Positions 49,793 through 58,476 of a stretch of DNA of 64,000 bases are shown here, piece by piece. The stretch spans positions 434,001-498,000 of the forward strand of contig CAWHIL010000004.1 of the NCBI GenBank assembly GCA_963829505.1, in the 5' to 3' direction. The translations under genes were made by a program, and so were the position numbers. This DNA comes from Roseiarcus sp963829505. Lineage in GTDB: Bacteria; Pseudomonadota; Alphaproteobacteria; Rhizobiales; Beijerinckiaceae. The first letter of the stretch is position 1; every line of letters begins with the position of its first letter. Below the pieces are notes generated by a model, which worked only from the letters and a program-made list of their open reading frames with translations, was not told the origin of the DNA and did not search any database.

Positions 49793-51247
49793 TCATGCGC
49801 GGCCCTCGGCGACCAGCGCGCGCGCCCGTTCGACGCGCGCGATCGACACCCGATCCTCTCCCGCCTCGCGCGCCTCGCGCTCGGCGGCGTCCCGCAGCCG
49901 CTTGGCCGCCGAGATCCGCACCAGCACCGGGCTCGTTTCGACCACCTCGTCGAGCATCGCCCGCGCCGCCTCGTCCCAGCGAAGTTCGCGGTGAATGCGC
50001 GACGGCGTCGCCTCGATCCGATCGAGGTCGGCGCCGAGCGGCAGGATGTTGAAGAGCGCGTCGAACAGCGCGTTGCATACTTCCTGGACGACGTAGGTCG
50101 CCCCCGCATAGCCCATGAAGGGCGTGCCCGTGTGCCGGCGCACGATCGCGCCCGGGAATGAGGCGGGGATGTACATGGCCCGCGCGCCGGCTTCGGCGAG
50201 ATAGAGGCGCTCGTTGTAGCTGCCGAAGAGCACGAGCGGCGTCTTCCCCCGGATCGCCTCCCGCACCGCCGCGTTGTCCGTCTTCTCGCCCGCGCGCCGC
50301 GAAAACGCGAACTGGCACGGCAGCCCGAGCTCCTCCTCGAGGAAGTGGCGCAAACCGCGCGCATACGTCTCGTTGGCGACGACGCCGAAGGTCGCCGTGC
50401 CGAAGAAATCCTGCGTCACCGAGCGCCACAGATCCCACAGCGGCTTGATCGTCGTGTGCTTCTCGCGCTCGATGAACGGCTCCGGATCGAGGCCGAGAAG
50501 CTCGCCGAGCGCCCGCAGGAATTTCGTCGTCGTGTGCAGGCCGATGGGGGCCTGGAGGTACGGGCGGTCGAGCGCCTCGCACAAGAGCCGGCCAAATTCG
50601 CGGTAGAGGCAGACGTTGACCTCGGCGTCGGCGAGGCGCGGCACATCCTCGAGATGGCTGCCGAGCGGGAAGACCATGCCGACCTCGGCCCCGATCCCCT
50701 CGACAAGCCGCCGAATTTCCGCGAGATCGGACGCCATGTTGAACATGCCGTAGACCGGCCCGATGATGTTGACCTTCGGCTTTACGCCCTCGGCGCGGAC
50801 CTTCAGCTTCGGAACGCGGCCCTTCTTCGGTCCGTACTCGCTCCACAGCCACGCCATCGCGCGATTGGCGCTCTGCCATTGGTCCTCGTCGATGGTGCGC
50901 GGCAGGAAGCGCTGGAGGCCGGTCCCTTCGGGCGTGACGCCGCCGCCGATCATCTCGGCGATCGACCCGGTCACGACGACGCTCGGCAGATCGGGATCGA
51001 GCGTCGCATGCGCCCGCTTCATCGCCCCTTCGGTGCCGTGCCGGCCGAGCTCCTCCTCCGAGAGGCCGGTGACCACGACTGGAAGCTCGTGCGGCGGCAG
51101 CCCATCGGTATAGTGCAGCACCGCCGTCACCGGCAGGTTCTCGCAGCCGACCGGACCGTCGATGACGACCTGCAGACCCTTGATGGCGGTGAAGACGTAG
51201 ACCGCCCCCCAGTAGCCGCCGGCCCTGTCGTGGTCGAGGACTAGCAT
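49793..51247 (-). CDS. bchZ: Chlorophyllide a reductase subunit Z
   Basis: 484 residues from ATG 51247, which overlaps the bchY stop (ATGCTAG). Subunit of chlorophyllide a oxidoreductase (COR), the nitrogenase-like enzyme that reduces ring B on the way to bacteriochlorophyll a. It forms the catalytic N2B2-type unit with BchY. Features: LDHDRAGGYWGAVYVFTAIKGLQVV, GPVGCENLPVTAVLHYTDG with the cluster-region cysteine, VTGSIAEMIGG, GPVYGMFNMASDLAEIRRLVE and YLQAPIGLHTTTKFL. Part of the bchCXYZ run. Confidence 0.95.
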   Translation of the reverse strand: MLVLDHDRAGGYWGAVYVFTAIKGLQVVIDGPVGCENLPVTAVLHYTDGLPPHELPVVVTGLSEEELGRHGTEGAMKRAHATLDPDLPSVVVTGSIAEMIGGGVTPEGTGLQRFLPRTIDEDQWQSANRAMAWLWSEYGPKKGRVPKLKVRAEGVKPKVNIIGPVYGMFNMASDLAEIRRLVEGIGAEVGMVFPLGSHLEDVPRLADAEVNVCLYREFGRLLCEALDRPYLQAPIGLHTTTKFLRALGELLGLDPEPFIEREKHTTIKPLWDLWRSVTQDFFGTATFGVVANETYARGLRHFLEEELGLPCQFAFSRRAGEKTDNAAVREAIRGKTPLVLFGSYNERLYLAEAGARAMYIPASFPGAIVRRHTGTPFMGYAGATYVVQEVCNALFDALFNILPLGADLDRIEATPSRIHRELRWDEAARAMLDEVVETSPVLVRISAAKRLRDAAEREAREAGEDRVSIARVERARALVAEGRA

Positions 51248-52785
51248 GCGCCAATTTCCTCGACCTGAGGCTTCGCAGACTTCGCGCGCCGCTTCGCCTT
51301 GAACTCCGGCCGGTCGCGCGGGACGGTCTCCCAGACGCCCGCCGCATGTCCCGATCCGACGCCCTCGAAGAAGTCGCGCATGGCGTCGAAGCGGCCTTTG
51401 CTCGCGAGTGAGGCGTTGACGACCTTGGCGAGCGAGCCCGCGCCGGCGACGCCCATGAGCGGGCGGGCCGAGATGAGATTGGTGAAATAGAGCGACGGAA
51501 TTGCGCGCTCCTTGGCCTTCTGCACGACCGGAGTCGTGCCGATCGCAAGGTCGGGCGAGAATTCGTTCAGGGCGGCGCAATCGTCCTCGAGCGACGCGCG
51601 GAACTTGACCGCGACGCCTCTCGCTTCGAGCCACTCTCGGTCGGCGTCGGAGAAGCGCGTCCTCGGGCACGCCGTCCCGACATAGCGAACGTCCGCGCCG
51701 CTCTCGACCATGAGGCGCGCAACGATGAGCTCCGATCCTTCGTAGCCGGACAGCGTGACCCGGCCCTTGATCGGGGTCGCCGCGAGCGCGCTCCGGATCG
51801 CCGGCAGGAGCTTGGCCTTGGCGGCGTCGATGCGGGCCGCCGCGACCCCGCAGGCGCGGCCGATCGCCTCGAGCCAGGCGGCCGTCCCGTCGACGCCGAC
51901 GGGCGCCGAGCCGACCACGGCGCGCCCGGCGAGTTCGAACTCGCGCACCGAGGCGGTGTAGAAGGGATGGATCGCGGCGACCGCCGCGCAGTCGAGCGCG
52001 CCGTAAAGCTCGCGCCATTCGCGCGTCGGCACGGTCGGCCCCGCGGCGAGGCCGAGGAGATCGAGCATGCCCCCGATCTGCACCGGATCGGCCGGGAACA
52101 TCTCGCCGAGCAGCGTCACGGTCGGCTTGTCCGGCCGCGGCGCGCGCGGCGCCTGCACCGGACCCTGCTCGGCTTCGGTCCTGGCGAAGTGCAGCATCGC
52201 CCCCGCCAGCACGTCCTTGGCCTCGGCGTGGGTCGGAACGCCGAAGCCCGGCACGTCGATGCCGATGACGCGCACGCCCTCGATTTCCTTCGGCAGGAGC
52301 TTCAAGGGCACGCCCGAGGCGGTCGGGACGCAGAGGTTGATGACGACGATGGCGTCGTAGCGGTCGGGGTCGGCGAGCGAAAAGACCGCCTCGCGGATGT
52401 CCTCGAAGAGCTTTCCGGTGACGAGGGTCTCGGAGTTGAACGGAACGTAGCCGACCGTCCGCTTCGCCCCGTAGAAATGCGCGGTAAAGGTGAGGCCGTA
52501 GACGCAGCAGGCCGACCCAGAGAGCACGCTGGCGGTCCGGCGCATCCGGAGGCCCACCCTCAACGCGCCGAACGCCGGACACATGCTCTGCGGCTGGTCG
52601 TGCGGCCCCATCGGATAGTCGCGGGCGTATCGCTCGAGCGTCTCGCCCGATCCCGCCGCCTTCGCCGCCGCGCGCAACGTCGCGCGATCGGAATGGCAGG
52701 ACGCGTCGGCGCCGGAGCCGGAGGCGCCGAGGCTCGCGTCGGGCGCCGGATCGCCAGGAGGCTTGATGTCGAGACGGTCCGTCAT
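51241..52785 (-). CDS. bchY: Chlorophyllide a reductase subunit Y
   Basis: About 514 residues from ATG 52785; GTG 52803 would add six. Partner of BchZ in COR. Features: PQSMCPAFGALRVGLRMRRT with the cluster-ligand cysteine, VLSGSACCVYGLTFTAHFYG, GIDVPGFGVPTHAEAKDVLAGAML, LLGEMFPADPVQIGGMLDLLG, and GTTPVVQKAKE. Cysteines in the first 150 residues coordinate the shared Fe-S cluster. Its stop overlaps the start of bchZ. Confidence 0.94.
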   Translation of the reverse strand: MTDRLDIKPPGDPAPDASLGASGSGADASCHSDRATLRAAAKAAGSGETLERYARDYPMGPHDQPQSMCPAFGALRVGLRMRRTASVLSGSACCVYGLTFTAHFYGAKRTVGYVPFNSETLVTGKLFEDIREAVFSLADPDRYDAIVVINLCVPTASGVPLKLLPKEIEGVRVIGIDVPGFGVPTHAEAKDVLAGAMLHFARTEAEQGPVQAPRAPRPDKPTVTLLGEMFPADPVQIGGMLDLLGLAAGPTVPTREWRELYGALDCAAVAAIHPFYTASVREFELAGRAVVGSAPVGVDGTAAWLEAIGRACGVAAARIDAAKAKLLPAIRSALAATPIKGRVTLSGYEGSELIVARLMVESGADVRYVGTACPRTRFSDADREWLEARGVAVKFRASLEDDCAALNEFSPDLAIGTTPVVQKAKERAIPSLYFTNLISARPLMGVAGAGSLAKVVNASLASKGRFDAMRDFFEGVGSGHAAGVWETVPRDRPEFKAKRRAKSAKPQVEEIGAC

Positions 52786-52806
52786 GATCGGCTCATGGTC
52801 CACGCC

Positions 52807-53805
52807 TCACACGCTCGCGTCGTAGACGATCTCGAGCGACGGCTTCGGTTTCAGGGCCGCGCCGCACATATCCTCGATAGTCGCGGGGTCGAGGACGACA
52901 TGGCGCCCGACCGCGTCGCCGCTGAAGAGGCCGAGCAGCCCCTCCTGCGAGAGCGGGGTCGGCCGGTTCGGCTGGGCCTCGGCGACGTTGGTCGCGAGCG
53001 TCTCGAAGAGCGGCGCCCAGCGGCCGCCGGGCCTGCCGATGATCTCGTAGTTCGCGCTCTTCTTCCGGATGTCGTCGTCGGCCGGAATCGAGGCGAGCAC
53101 GGGAATGCCGGCGGCCGCGGCGAAGGCCTCGGCCTCGCCCGTGCCGTCGTCCTTGTTGATGACGAGGCCGCCGACGCCGACGTTGCCGCCGAGCTTGCGG
53201 AAATACTCGACCGCCGAGCACACGTTGTTGGCGACGTAGAGCGACTGGAGGTCGTTCGAGCCGACGACGATTACCTTCTGGCACATGTCGCGGGCGATCG
53301 GCAGGCCGAAGCCGCCGCACACGACGTCGCCGAGGAAGTCGAGCAGGACGAAGTCGAAGCCCCATTCGTGGAAGCCGAGCTTCTCGAGCAGCTCAAAGCC
53401 GTGGATGATGCCGCGTCCGCCGCAGCCGCGGCCGACCTCGGGGCCGCCGAGCTCCATGGCGAACACGCCGTCGCGCTTGAAGCAGACGTCGCCGATGGCG
53501 ACGGAATCGCCGGCGAGCTTCTTCTTTGTCGAGGTCTCGATGATCGTCGGGCAGGCGCGGCCGCCGAACAGGAGCGAGGTCGTGTCGCTCTTCGGGTCGC
53601 AGCCGATGAGGAGCACCTTCTTGCCCTGCTGCGCCATCATGTAGGAGAGGTTGGCGAGGGTGAAGCTCTTGCCGATCCCGCCCTTGCCGTAGATCGCGAT
53701 GATCTGCGTCGCCTTCGTCGCCGGGGCCGGCTCCGTCTCGGCCTCGAGATGGGCGGGCCCGCGCGCCATCTCCTCGGGCGTCAGAAAGGCGTGGCCGATG
53801 GTCAT
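52807..53805 (-). CDS. bchX: Chlorophyllide a reductase iron protein subunit X
   Basis: 332 residues from ATG 53805 (SD GGAGGGCGC). NifH-like ATPase of COR that delivers electrons to BchYZ. P-loop IIAIYGKGGIGKSFTLANL, switch region LIGCDPKSDTTSLLFGG, GRGCGGRGIIHG and FLGDVVCGGFGLPIA with the two cysteines that bridge the [4Fe-4S] cluster between protomers, and KSANYEIIG. The sequence distinguishes it from NifH and BchL by its long N-terminal lead and KKSANYE end. ATGA overlap with bchC. Confidence 0.95.
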   Translation of the reverse strand: MTIGHAFLTPEEMARGPAHLEAETEPAPATKATQIIAIYGKGGIGKSFTLANLSYMMAQQGKKVLLIGCDPKSDTTSLLFGGRACPTIIETSTKKKLAGDSVAIGDVCFKRDGVFAMELGGPEVGRGCGGRGIIHGFELLEKLGFHEWGFDFVLLDFLGDVVCGGFGLPIARDMCQKVIVVGSNDLQSLYVANNVCSAVEYFRKLGGNVGVGGLVINKDDGTGEAEAFAAAAGIPVLASIPADDDIRKKSANYEIIGRPGGRWAPLFETLATNVAEAQPNRPTPLSQEGLLGLFSGDAVGRHVVLDPATIEDMCGAALKPKPSLEIVYDASV

Positions 53806-54743
53806 GACTGCGCCCTCCAATCGAGCACCATCTTGAGGCAGGCGGGATCGTCGAAGGCGATTGCATAGGCCTCCGGCGCCGCGCTCGCGGGACGGCGATG
53901 GGTGATAAGTCCGTCGAGTTCGAGCGCGCCCGTCTCGACGAGCCGCGCGGCTTCGGCGAGATCGCCCTCGCGCCACTGGGCGGCGACACGGAAGCGGGCC
54001 TCGCGCATGAAGGCCGGCGGGAAGGCGAAGCCGACGCGGTCGTAGAAGCCCGCGAGCACGATCTCGCCGCCCGGCGCGAGGCGCTGGACGAGCGAATCGA
54101 GAGCGGCGGCGTCGCCGCTCACGTCGACGATCAGCGGATAGGTCTTGCGGGGGTCCTCGTCCGGGGACGTGACGGCGTATCCGAGCGCGCCGCCGCGGCG
54201 CTCGGGGTTGGTCTCCCAGACGACCGGGGGCTCGCCGCCGGACAAGGCCGCAAGCCGGGCCATGAGGCGGCCGAGGACGCCGTGGCCGACGATCAGCGCG
54301 CCGCGGCTCAGGTCCGAGCCCGAGAGGGCATGATGCGCGGTCGCGGCGAGGGCGAGCAGCACCGCCTTCTCGCCGAGGCCCTTCGATACCGGAACCACGC
54401 GTGCGCCCGGAGCGACAAGGCGAGACGCCGCCCCCCCATGCAGGCCGCGCACCGCGCCGAAGCAATGCGCGCCCGGCACGAACACCTGCTCGCCGACCGC
54501 GACGTCGGCCTCGGGGCCAGCCTCGACCACGAGGCCGACGCTCTCGTAGCCCGGCACGAGCGGGTAGCCCATGCCGGGGAAGTGGGGCATCCGGCCGGTA
54601 AAGAGCAGCCGCTCGGTGCCGGCGCTGACCCCGCTCCACAGGGTCTCGACGACGACATCGGACGCGGTCGGCGCGGCGAGCGGAAGAGTAGCCAGCGTCA
54701 AGCGCTTCGGCTCCTCCAGAACGACGGCCAGGGAACTGAGCAT
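53802..54743 (-). CDS. bchC: 3-hydroxyethyl bacteriochlorophyllide a dehydrogenase
   Basis: 313 residues from ATG 54743. Oxidises the 3-hydroxyethyl group to the acetyl group of bacteriochlorophyllide a. MDR (zinc-alcohol-dehydrogenase-like) fold: WSGVSAGTERLLFTGRMP, PLVPGYESVGLVVEAGP, HCFGAVRGLHGGAAS, and cofactor loop LIVGHGVLGRLMARLAAL. The zinc-ligand pattern of true ADHs is partly lost, as usual for BchC. A 70-bp gap upstream, after crtF, holds PpsR-like sites, so bchC has its own regulated promoter within the superoperon. Confidence 0.93.
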   Translation of the reverse strand: MLSSLAVVLEEPKRLTLATLPLAAPTASDVVVETLWSGVSAGTERLLFTGRMPHFPGMGYPLVPGYESVGLVVEAGPEADVAVGEQVFVPGAHCFGAVRGLHGGAASRLVAPGARVVPVSKGLGEKAVLLALAATAHHALSGSDLSRGALIVGHGVLGRLMARLAALSGGEPPVVWETNPERRGGALGYAVTSPDEDPRKTYPLIVDVSGDAAALDSLVQRLAPGGEIVLAGFYDRVGFAFPPAFMREARFRVAAQWREGDLAEAARLVETGALELDGLITHRRPASAAPEAYAIAFDDPACLKMVLDWRAQS

Positions 54744-54774
54744 GCCGGGCCCTCTCGCGATGGACTCCCTCGCA

Positions 54775-54792
54775 TGTAAGTCTAACTTGTCA
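54775..54792. promoter_or_regulatory. PpsR/CrtJ-like half-conserved site upstream of bchC
   Basis: TGTAAGTCTAACTTGTCA keeps the left TGT of TGT-N12-ACA, while the right triplet is TCA. It pairs with a second site 8 bases away. PpsR/CrtJ binds tandem sites cooperatively and represses bch and crt genes under aerobic conditions; binding here is inferred. Confidence 0.55.
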
Positions 54793-54800
54793 TCAAAAAG

Positions 54801-54818
54801 CGTCAAGTTAAATTTACA
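54801..54818. promoter_or_regulatory. PpsR/CrtJ-like second site upstream of bchC
   Basis: CGTCAAGTTAAATTTACA keeps the right ACA of TGT-N12-ACA but has CGT on the left. It covers the crtF stop codon. Together with 54775-54792 it makes a tandem, each half having one perfect arm. Confidence 0.55.
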
Positions 54819-55959
54819 CTCCAAAGGCCGTCATGACGCTGACGGTCAAGGGATTCGGGGTCCTCAGGCGCAGCGGACGGTGGAACCCGGCCTCCATCAG
54901 GAGGCTCGCGATCTCGTCGGGGGCGCGCGCCTGGCCGCGCCCCATCGCCATGAAGTAGAGCCCGAAATAGGCGTCGCCGGTCGGCTCGGCCCCGCGAATC
55001 CCCGACATCGGCTCGGCGACGACGATCTCGCCGTTCTGCGGCAGGGCCCTGCGGACGGAGGCGAGAATCGCGCCAGCCTCCGCGTCGTTATGGTCGTGCA
55101 GGACGCGCACCAGGGTCGCGACGTCGGCCCCCCCAGGCAGCGGGTCGTGCAGCATGTCGCCGCCGGCGACGCTCACCCGCGCCCCGAGGCCGGCCGCCTC
55201 GATCCGCGCCCGCGCCCGCTCGGCGACAGAGGGCAGGTCGAAGAGAATGATCTTGAGCTCGGGGAACCGTCGCGCCGCGAGAATGGCGAAATCGCCCTCG
55301 CCGCCGCCGACGTCGAGGAGAAGGCCACGTTTCGCGAACGGATAGGCGTCGAGCACGGTATCGGCGACGAGCCCGTTCGTCCGCGACATGAGCGCGCTGT
55401 AGGGCGCGGTGTCCGCGTTCCCCTCGGGCCCGCGCTCCCCTCCGGGCGGGCTCCCGGCGTAGGTCCAGAACTGGCCGAGCGCGGTCGCCCGCTCGCCGCG
55501 CAGCAGCGCCACGGGATCGGCGAGGTCGGCGTAGAAGAGGTCGTGGTGGGCGACGAAGGCCGCAACGCCGGGGTTGCCGATCGTCGCCGCGCCGAGATCG
55601 TCGAGGGCGAAGCGGCCGTCGCGCAGTCGTTTCAGAAGCCCGATCGAGGCTGCCGCCTTGAGCAGGCGGAGCGCCGCCGGCCCCTCGAGTTTCGCGTGCG
55701 CCGCGACCGCCTCGACGGCGGCGGGTTTTCCTTTGAGAAATTCGAAAACCCCGAGCTTCACGCAGGCGCTGAGGATCTGCGAATAGACGAAGCCGGCGCT
55801 GAGGTCGAAGAGCGCGCGCGCCTTGCGCCGGGCGAGCCAGCCGGTGAGGGGCGAGCGCGTCGCCCAGCGCTGGAAGGCGGGATCCGCGATGAGGCCGGCG
55901 CGCCGGTCCCTCAGGCGCTCCGTGAACGCCAGGTCCCAGGGACGAAGGCGCGGAGCCAT
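54814..55959 (-). CDS. crtF: Hydroxyneurosporene/spheroidene-type O-methyltransferase
   Basis: 381 residues. SAM-dependent O-methyltransferase that puts the 1-methoxy group on demethylspheroidene or rhodopin-type carotenoids (spirilloxanthin or spheroidene series). N-terminal dimerisation region (SAGFVYSQILSACVKLGVFEFL), SAM site LLDVGGGEGDFAILAARRFPE, FDLPSVAERA, and VATLVRVLHDHNDAEA with the catalytic-region histidine. Starts 13 bp after crtE and is cotranscribed. Confidence 0.92.
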   Translation of the reverse strand: MAPRLRPWDLAFTERLRDRRAGLIADPAFQRWATRSPLTGWLARRKARALFDLSAGFVYSQILSACVKLGVFEFLKGKPAAVEAVAAHAKLEGPAALRLLKAAASIGLLKRLRDGRFALDDLGAATIGNPGVAAFVAHHDLFYADLADPVALLRGERATALGQFWTYAGSPPGGERGPEGNADTAPYSALMSRTNGLVADTVLDAYPFAKRGLLLDVGGGEGDFAILAARRFPELKIILFDLPSVAERARARIEAAGLGARVSVAGGDMLHDPLPGGADVATLVRVLHDHNDAEAGAILASVRRALPQNGEIVVAEPMSGIRGAEPTGDAYFGLYFMAMGRGQARAPDEIASLLMEAGFHRPLRLRTPNPLTVSVMTAFGV

Positions 55960-55972
55960 CGCCGTCGCGGCG

Positions 55973-56836
55973 TCAGGCCGCCGCCCGCGCGAGCTCGGCC
56001 GGGAAGAGCGCGCGCGTCTGCGCGTCGATCGCCGCGCAAAGCTCGGCGCGCCGCGGACAGGCCGGAATCGCGTTCGCCGCGGCTTCGACCAGCGTCTCGA
56101 GGCGGGCCTTGGCGCCGGCTACTCCGAGCTGCGCCGCGGCGTTCGGCCGGACGCGGGCGGCGTCCTGGCCGATCGGCTTGCCCAGTTCGTCGGCCGTGCA
56201 GAGCACGTCGCGCAGGTCGTCGGCGACCTGGTAGGCCTCGCCGATCTTCTGGCCGAGCGTCCGCCACGGTTCGGGATCGAGGCCGGCGGAGGCCGCCCCC
56301 GCCATGGTCGCGCCAACGAAAAGCGCGCCGGTCTTGGCGGCGTGATAGTCGACGAGCGGCACGGCCGCCTCGCATTCCCAGGCCTGGCCAGAGACGATGC
56401 CGCGCGGCGCGCCGACCGCGGCGGCGACAATCCCGATCAGCGCGGCGAGCTTGCCGGCCTCGACCTCGCGGGCCAGCGTCTCGAACGCCAGCACGATCAG
56501 CGCATCGCCTGCGAGCACGGCGATCGGCGCGCCATATTGGGCGTGGACCGACGGCTTGCCGCGGCGCGTGTCGGCGTCGTCGAAGCACGGCAGGTCGTCG
56601 TGGACGAGGGAGGCGCAATGGAGCAGCTCGATCGCTGCGGCCGCTGCGTTGGTCGCCCTCCTGTCGCCGTCGCCGCAGGCGCGGGCGACCGCGAGGCAGA
56701 GCTGCGGCCGGATCCGGTGGCCCCCGGGGAAGACGGCGTAATGGAGCGCCGAGGCGAGGAGGGGCGCGGCGCCCGCCCCTTGCGCATGGGCGACGGCGGC
56801 CTCCAGGGTGAGCTCGATGCGGTCTCCGGTCGCCAC
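55973..56836 (-). CDS. crtE: Geranylgeranyl diphosphate synthase
   Basis: About 287 residues from GTG 56836, with GGAGG five bases upstream; a TTG six codons earlier lacks such a site. Isoprenyl chain-elongating synthase that makes GGPP for carotenoids and the bacteriochlorophyll tail. First Asp-rich motif LVHDDLPCFDDADTRRG, second YQVADDLRDVL, and GGHRIRPQLCLAVARACG. It heads the minus-strand superoperon; the region upstream holds two PpsR sites shared with divergent crtD. Confidence 0.93.
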   Translation of the reverse strand: MATGDRIELTLEAAVAHAQGAGAAPLLASALHYAVFPGGHRIRPQLCLAVARACGDGDRRATNAAAAAIELLHCASLVHDDLPCFDDADTRRGKPSVHAQYGAPIAVLAGDALIVLAFETLAREVEAGKLAALIGIVAAAVGAPRGIVSGQAWECEAAVPLVDYHAAKTGALFVGATMAGAASAGLDPEPWRTLGQKIGEAYQVADDLRDVLCTADELGKPIGQDAARVRPNAAAQLGVAGAKARLETLVEAAANAIPACPRRAELCAAIDAQTRALFPAELARAAA

Positions 56837-56848
56837 AAACGCCTCCAG

Positions 56849-56866
56849 TGTCAAGAAACCTTGTCT
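56849..56866. promoter_or_regulatory. PpsR/CrtJ-like site, imperfect, in the crtE-crtD intergenic region
   Basis: TGTCAAGAAACCTTGTCT keeps the left TGT and the inner CAAG/CTTG palindrome; the right triplet is TCT instead of ACA. 8 bp from the perfect site. Confidence 0.6.
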
Positions 56867-56874
56867 TTTCGACT

Positions 56875-56892
56875 TGTCAAGTTATCTTGACA
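56875..56892. promoter_or_regulatory. PpsR/CrtJ binding site, perfect TGT-N12-ACA
   Basis: TGTCAAGTTATCTTGACA fits TGT-N12-ACA exactly and is nearly palindromic. It lies between crtE and crtD and so can control both directions. PpsR/CrtJ is the known aerobic/light repressor of these genes in purple bacteria. Confidence 0.85.
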
Positions 56893-56931
56893 CAAATTCG
56901 CGGCCGCGGCAACGCCCATGAGGAGGCCGGC

Positions 56932-58476
56932 ATGACGGAGCGTCGCGTCGTGATCGCCGGGGCCGGAATGGGCGGGCTCGCCGCCGCGCTCGCGCTCGCC
57001 GCCAACGGATTTCGCACGACATTGATCGAGGCCGCCGACCGGCCGGGCGGCAAGATGCGCGAGGTCGTTGTCGACGGCCGCCCGATGGACGCCGGTCCGA
57101 CCGTGCTCACCATGCCTTGGGCGTTCGAGCGTCTGTTCGAGGACGCAGGGGCCAGGCTTTCCGACTGGGTGACGCTCAAGCCCGCCGACCAACTCGCACG
57201 CCACGCCTGGGGGGACGGCTCGCGCCTCGACCTCTATTCCGACGTCGACCGCAGCGCGGAGGCGATCATGCGTTTGGCCGGCGCGGCCGAGGCGGACGGC
57301 TATCGCCGCTTCTGCAAGCGCGCCGAGGCGACCTACGCGACGCTGCGCGACAGCTTCATCATGGGCGCCCGCGCTGGGCCGGTCGAGCTCTCCGCCCGGA
57401 TCGGCCTTTCCAAAGTCGGCGCGCTCGCGCGCATCGCCCCGTTCACGACGCTCGCGCGGTCGCTCGAGGATTATTTCCGCGACCCCAGGCTGAGGCAGCT
57501 CTTCGGCCGCTACGCCACCTATTGCGGCTCCTCGCCCTTCCTGGCGCCGGCGACCCTCATGCTCGTCGCGCATGTCGAGCGCGAGGGCGTTTGGACCGTC
57601 GAGGGCGGCGTGGCCCGACTCGCCGACGCCTTTCGGGCGCTCGCCGAGCGGCTCGGCGCCGAGTTCCGCTTCGGCCGAAGGGTCGTCCGCGTGCTCGCCG
57701 TGGGCGGCCGGGCGACGGGCGTCGAGACCGACGACGGCGAGCGGATCGCGGCCGACGCGATCGTCTGGAACGGCGACGTCGCGGCGCTCGCCGACGGCGG
57801 GCTCGGGGCCGAGGCGCGCCGCGCGGTCGCCGCGCCGTCCGGCGATCGGTCCCTCTCCGCGATGACGCTGGCGATGACGGCGCGGGTCACCGGCTTCCCG
57901 CTCGTCCGCCACAACGTCTTCTTCTCGCGCGACAGCCGCTCCGAGTTCGACGACCTCTTCGCCCGCGCCAGGTTGCCCGAGGCCCCGACGGTCTACGTCT
58001 GCGCCGAGGATCGCGATCCTGACGCCGACGGCGCGCCTGAGCGGGAGCGCCCCGAGCGCGTCTTCTGCCTCGTCAACGCGCCGGCGCGGCCGGCGACGAA
58101 GCCCCTCACCGCAGCGGAGATCGAGACATGCGAGGACGCGGCGTTCAGACTTCTCACGCGGTGCGGCCTGACGATCGAGCGGTCGCGAGCAACCATCGTC
58201 CGCACGACCCCACAGGATTTCGCGATGACGTTTCCCTCGACGCACGGCGCCCTCTACGGCCAGGCGACGCACGGCTGGAAGGCGACCTTCGCGCGGGAGG
58301 GGGCGGCGACCCGGCTGCCCGGACTTTATCTGGCGGGGGGCAGCGTCCATCCGGGCGCAGGGGTCCCGATGGCGGCGCTCTCGGGCCGGCAGGCGGCGCT
58401 GAGGATCGTGAGGGACCTCGGTTCGACCGGCCGGTCAAGCCGGGCGGCTACGCGTGGTGGTACGTCGACGCGCTGA
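56932..58476 (+). CDS. crtD: Methoxyneurosporene/rhodopin dehydrogenase (carotenoid 3,4-desaturase)
   Basis: 514 residues from ATG 56932 (SD GAGGAGGCC). FAD-dependent phytoene-desaturase family enzyme that adds a double bond at C-3,4. Dinucleotide fold RRVVIAGAGMGGLAAALALA, then DRPGGKMREVVVDGRPMDAGPTVLTM, FGRYATYCGSSPFLAPATL, and C-terminal GLYLAGGSVHPGAGVPMAAL. The frame runs past this motif for 40 residues, so crtD overlaps the start of crtC by about 60 bases. Confidence 0.93.
   Translation: MTERRVVIAGAGMGGLAAALALAANGFRTTLIEAADRPGGKMREVVVDGRPMDAGPTVLTMPWAFERLFEDAGARLSDWVTLKPADQLARHAWGDGSRLDLYSDVDRSAEAIMRLAGAAEADGYRRFCKRAEATYATLRDSFIMGARAGPVELSARIGLSKVGALARIAPFTTLARSLEDYFRDPRLRQLFGRYATYCGSSPFLAPATLMLVAHVEREGVWTVEGGVARLADAFRALAERLGAEFRFGRRVVRVLAVGGRATGVETDDGERIAADAIVWNGDVAALADGGLGAEARRAVAAPSGDRSLSAMTLAMTARVTGFPLVRHNVFFSRDSRSEFDDLFARARLPEAPTVYVCAEDRDPDADGAPERERPERVFCLVNAPARPATKPLTAAEIETCEDAAFRLLTRCGLTIERSRATIVRTTPQDFAMTFPSTHGALYGQATHGWKATFAREGAATRLPGLYLAGGSVHPGAGVPMAALSGRQAALRIVRDLGSTGRSSRAATRGGTSTR

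Noticed and set aside
52807..53805. Nitrogenase iron protein nifH or protochlorophyllide reductase bchL
   Set aside because: The long N-terminal lead and the setting bchC-X-Y-Z identify it as BchX of chlorophyllide a reductase.
53806..54639. Much longer bchX starting upstream of 53805
   Set aside because: The upstream part of that frame is opposite reading of bchC with no homology; ATG 53805 has a strong ribosome site and overlaps the bchC stop.
56851..58350. 500-codon minus-strand frame opposite crtD
   Set aside because: Antisense shadow of crtD; no recognisable motif and an Arg/Asp-rich composition.
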